This document shows positions 61,206 to 64,000 of a DNA stretch of 64,000 nucleotides, piece by piece. The notes beneath the pieces are model-generated. The model did not search any database, had not been told where the DNA came from, and worked only from the letters and a program-made list of their open reading frames with translations. The number at the start of each line of letters is the position of its first letter. The first letter of the stretch is position 1. A program made the position numbers and the translations under genes. The stretch comes from Arthrinium phaeospermum (Eukaryota; Ascomycota; Sordariomycetes; Amphisphaeriales; Apiosporaceae), in NCBI GenBank assembly GCA_006503535.1, contig QYRS01000006.1:2914001-2978000 (forward strand), in the 5' to 3' direction.

Positions 61206-64000
61206 GGTTTCTGATTTTTCCGGGGGTGGTCGTAGAGTAAGGTGATCCTCGAGTTCAAAGGGACAAACGTCTCTGAGGAATTCGGGGGACAAGGAGAATC
61301 TATACTCTGGAGGTATGGATTCGGACTAGTCCAGTGCTCTTTCAAGGTAGGAGAGAAGGGCACAGTCGTCTTAGAGGCCTAAGGTCATGAATGCATTGTG
61401 TGTGCTGAGGCAGCGGATAGCAGACAATGACTTGGATGGACTCCCTTTGTGGTCTGACACCACCAAGCTTTGTTCCACGGGTGGCCAGGTGTTGTTTGAT
61501 CGGACAAAGAATGCGGGTTTCTTTGCCCTCGCCCAGCTGTTGATGTTCAGGAGTCGGAATCCGCCAACGAGCTGGAGGTTTCGTACGTGGTAAGGTATGT
61601 AAGCAGCAGCACTGAGGAAAGACCCGATGCCAGGACCCAGGCGTCGATCGATGGTTGCCAATCAAGGTAATGTGGGGTGGCCGATGTATGGATGGATTGG
61701 ATGGAAGTCCGACTCTCTTAATTAATGAAGAAAAATAAAGAGTGAAAGAAGTCTGACGTGCGAATCGGGTCGTATGCTCGGTAAAAAGGTATGTTGCCTG
61801 CGCGTGTATGTGTATGTGCGTGTACGTGGGCGTGTGTAAGTACGGCTTGTTTGTGTCGATGTGATATATGGGGATGCTGCCGGCAGTGTTGCTTGGTAGC
61901 CACTTTTTGGCGGAAAGGCCCAGTAAAAAGAAGATTGGTTGGTAGGTAAAAGTTCAAGCGAACTCAAGCAGGCCGCAGAAATGACTGTCTTCCTCAGGTG
62001 GTATTGCCAAAAAATGCAACCAATGCCTTGGAGGGAGGATGGAAAAGAATGAGTGGCTTGCCAAAGAAGCAATATCGATTGGGAACTGCGCCAGAGGTTA
62101 GGGAGAGAGACAAATGACGATCTGCTCCAGGCCCAGACTTCGCCCGACTTTTGGGTCCTAGCAGGGGGAAGGCAGATGTTTATTTCACTCCGCCAAGGAA
62201 CCGCTCAACTGATGGAGTGCTTGTAATCACAATTGGAAGAGAAGAACAATCGAGCCAGCACATCCAATTTCGTCCCACCAAAAAGAATGGCCAGAGGCAG
62301 GAGAGAAGTAGGGAGAGAAAACGAAGAACACAGAGAGAATCGCGATTACGACGATCTTGAACCGCAGCAACGGGACCAGTAGAGTTTATGAGAAAAAGGC
62401 GCCGGCCGCTACCACCTAACCCCTGGGCATAATACGCAGCATCCATAGCGTGGACCTACAACTTACATGTGCGCCCCTTGACGCGGCCCCCATAAATGGC
62501 TAGAAGACCAACGGCGATGCTTGCCCAGGCCTGTTCATTGTCCGATTTCTATGTAACTAAAGCCTTGGTAACAGGGTAATTCTCTGCTTTTTGGCGGATT
62601 GCTCGTCCAGGTTACCAGCCGGGGGTTGACCAGGAATAACCTGATGGCCAATCAATCCGCATTTCCCGTACGCACTTGCAGTAACCCTCCCCGAAGAGAG
62701 GCAGCCGCAACAGATTTGATTGGCCGTGAGCCCCTGTTCCGGCTCAGCTGCGGTCCACCTGCAGCGACGCAGCGCCCTGAAGGCGATCAGTGGTCGGACG
62801 AAGCGTTGGCGCTATCCATGCAGGGGGGCGGCGGCGGCGGCGGGACCTGCTTTTTACGGCAGACGGTTGGCCGCCGTATTTCGTCTGGTTTTTCGATTGC
62901 CCTGGCCAAGACCTGGGTTCTGACCTGGGGAGGCACCCTTGTCCCTGGGGCCTGCTGTCAACTCAACTCACCCTGCTCACTTTACTGCGCTCTATCGCAA
63001 ACATCACATCTCCAGAAAGATCAATTGTCCCACAGCTAAAAAGGCAGAGTTCCCACCTCGGGCTTCGAGAAACTACACGTGGGTTTGAATGCTTTGATGC
63101 CGAATCATATTTTTTCCATCAACGATGGAAGAGGAGATGGATCCTTGGCGTAGGAAGTCGTATGTGCCTCGACATAAAAAACATGCAACTCCTCTGTCCT
63201 GCCCGACGGTTCTCCCCGGAAGATGCCCATGGCCCAGCCACGGTGTAAAATGAGCAGCTGCGAGACATAACATGCTTGGACAGATTGCCGTCGTCGGTGT
63301 TGTCTTGCACATTTGGGAAGCTCCCATGACGCTTACTTCTTACAACAGCCAGCAGACTGGATGCCATCTCGGTCGTGGACAGCATATTTGATCCGTCATT
63401 GACTTTCGACTACGACTTTGATCATTAACAGTAGGTGAACTATACCTAGCCTATGGCTCGGGCCCCTTCCCGTGTTGTCGGGTCAAATACCAGAGCAAAC
63501 ATTGAAACGCTGTCTACTTTTAAACTTCTTCTTGTCATTCATTTGATTGGGGGACACGACATGGGCTCCGAAATGGGGAGTCGCTCTTTCCAGACAGGCT
63601 AAAAACAGCCACTCCCAAAGCCTAGTCAGCATCCTATTAGTAGGCGTGCATACGATGAAGCGGGTCGTGGCCAGATGACGTCGGCCTGCAATCATTCTAC
63701 CTGCGGCACACCAAATATTCCATCTCGGCCGACGGGCCATGCGCACACATTGGGGGCGAGGAGGAGGCCTCGGACTCATCCGTCAAGTATATCTATCAGT
63801 CCACATCGTACGTTTGAGAAAGCTCGCGGGCATTGCCCTTTGGGCTCTGGTCCTGTCCGATTCACTGGGCGCGAACCACTGGCCCTTCCCACACTACCCT
63901 GTCACGTGGCGCGCCCCCATGTCAGCCTCTCTCTTTTCCTCCCCCTTAATAGGATTGTCATGCGACAAAAGACGGAACTTAGCCACCGCCCCTCCAGGAA
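61206..64000. other. right flank without a recognisable gene
   Basis: The first few hundred bases should be the ferric reductase promoter; I found no clear GATA-type iron-regulator consensus. A GCG-rich run lies near 62828. Frames up to 152 codons occur but lack domain or codon support. Confidence 0.45.

Overview
The window looks like a gene-sparse stretch of a filamentous ascomycete (Pezizomycotina, probably Sordariomycetes) nuclear genome. The evidence is short GT-AG introns (about 49-100 nt) with CTAAC/CTGAC-type branch points, fungal families (Zn2Cys6 regulator with a fungal TF domain, DUF3433, Spp1, Sco1, P450, ferric reductase, alpha-isopropylmalate synthase), monocistronic genes on both strands and long non-coding spacers. 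No bacterial, viral or organellar features, no convincing tRNA/rRNA and no intact transposon were seen. All calls come from reading the sequence; no database search was run.

Layout. The left part (1-16 kb) is mostly housekeeping: a COMPASS PHD-finger protein (Spp1-like, -), a mitochondrial HAD hydrolase (CECR5/YKR070W-like, +), a choline/ethanolamine kinase (+, with an apparent 1-nt frameshift), a small DUF202 membrane protein (+), the mitochondrial copper chaperone Sco1 (-) and a fungal coiled-coil protein of unknown function (-). A spacer of about 7.5 kb with no recognisable gene follows (16.1-23.7 kb). Then come a Ser/Pro-rich fungal protein (+) and a DUF3433 multi-pass membrane protein (-).

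The middle (32.5-34.2 kb) holds the most unusual gene: a secreted, repetitive precursor with a signal peptide, about eight dibasic KR/KKR sites spaced about 46 residues apart, a repeated acidic ETDDLDL box before the sites, and a six-cysteine tail. It fits a Kex2-processed repeat protein (KEP). No UstYa/DUF3328, tyrosinase or methyltransferase gene of the dikaritin RiPP type is in the window.

The right part carries a Sec2-type Rab GEF (+), then a P450 (-) and an eleven-exon Zn2Cys6 transcription factor (+) that diverge from a 1.8-kb shared upstream region, karyopherin beta-1 (Kap95, -), alpha-isopropylmalate synthase (LEU4/leuA type, -, with a Gcn4/CPC1-type TGAGTCA upstream) and a ferric-chelate reductase/NOX-like oxidoreductase (-). 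The last 2.8 kb has no gene I can support.

The genes mostly act independently (chromatin, phospholipid synthesis, respiration, nuclear import, leucine synthesis, exocytosis). Only the P450/regulator pair and possibly the secreted precursor look like accessory functions. Exon boundaries were placed by hand from splice consensus, frame continuity and protein-family continuity; 5' ends are the least certain part.
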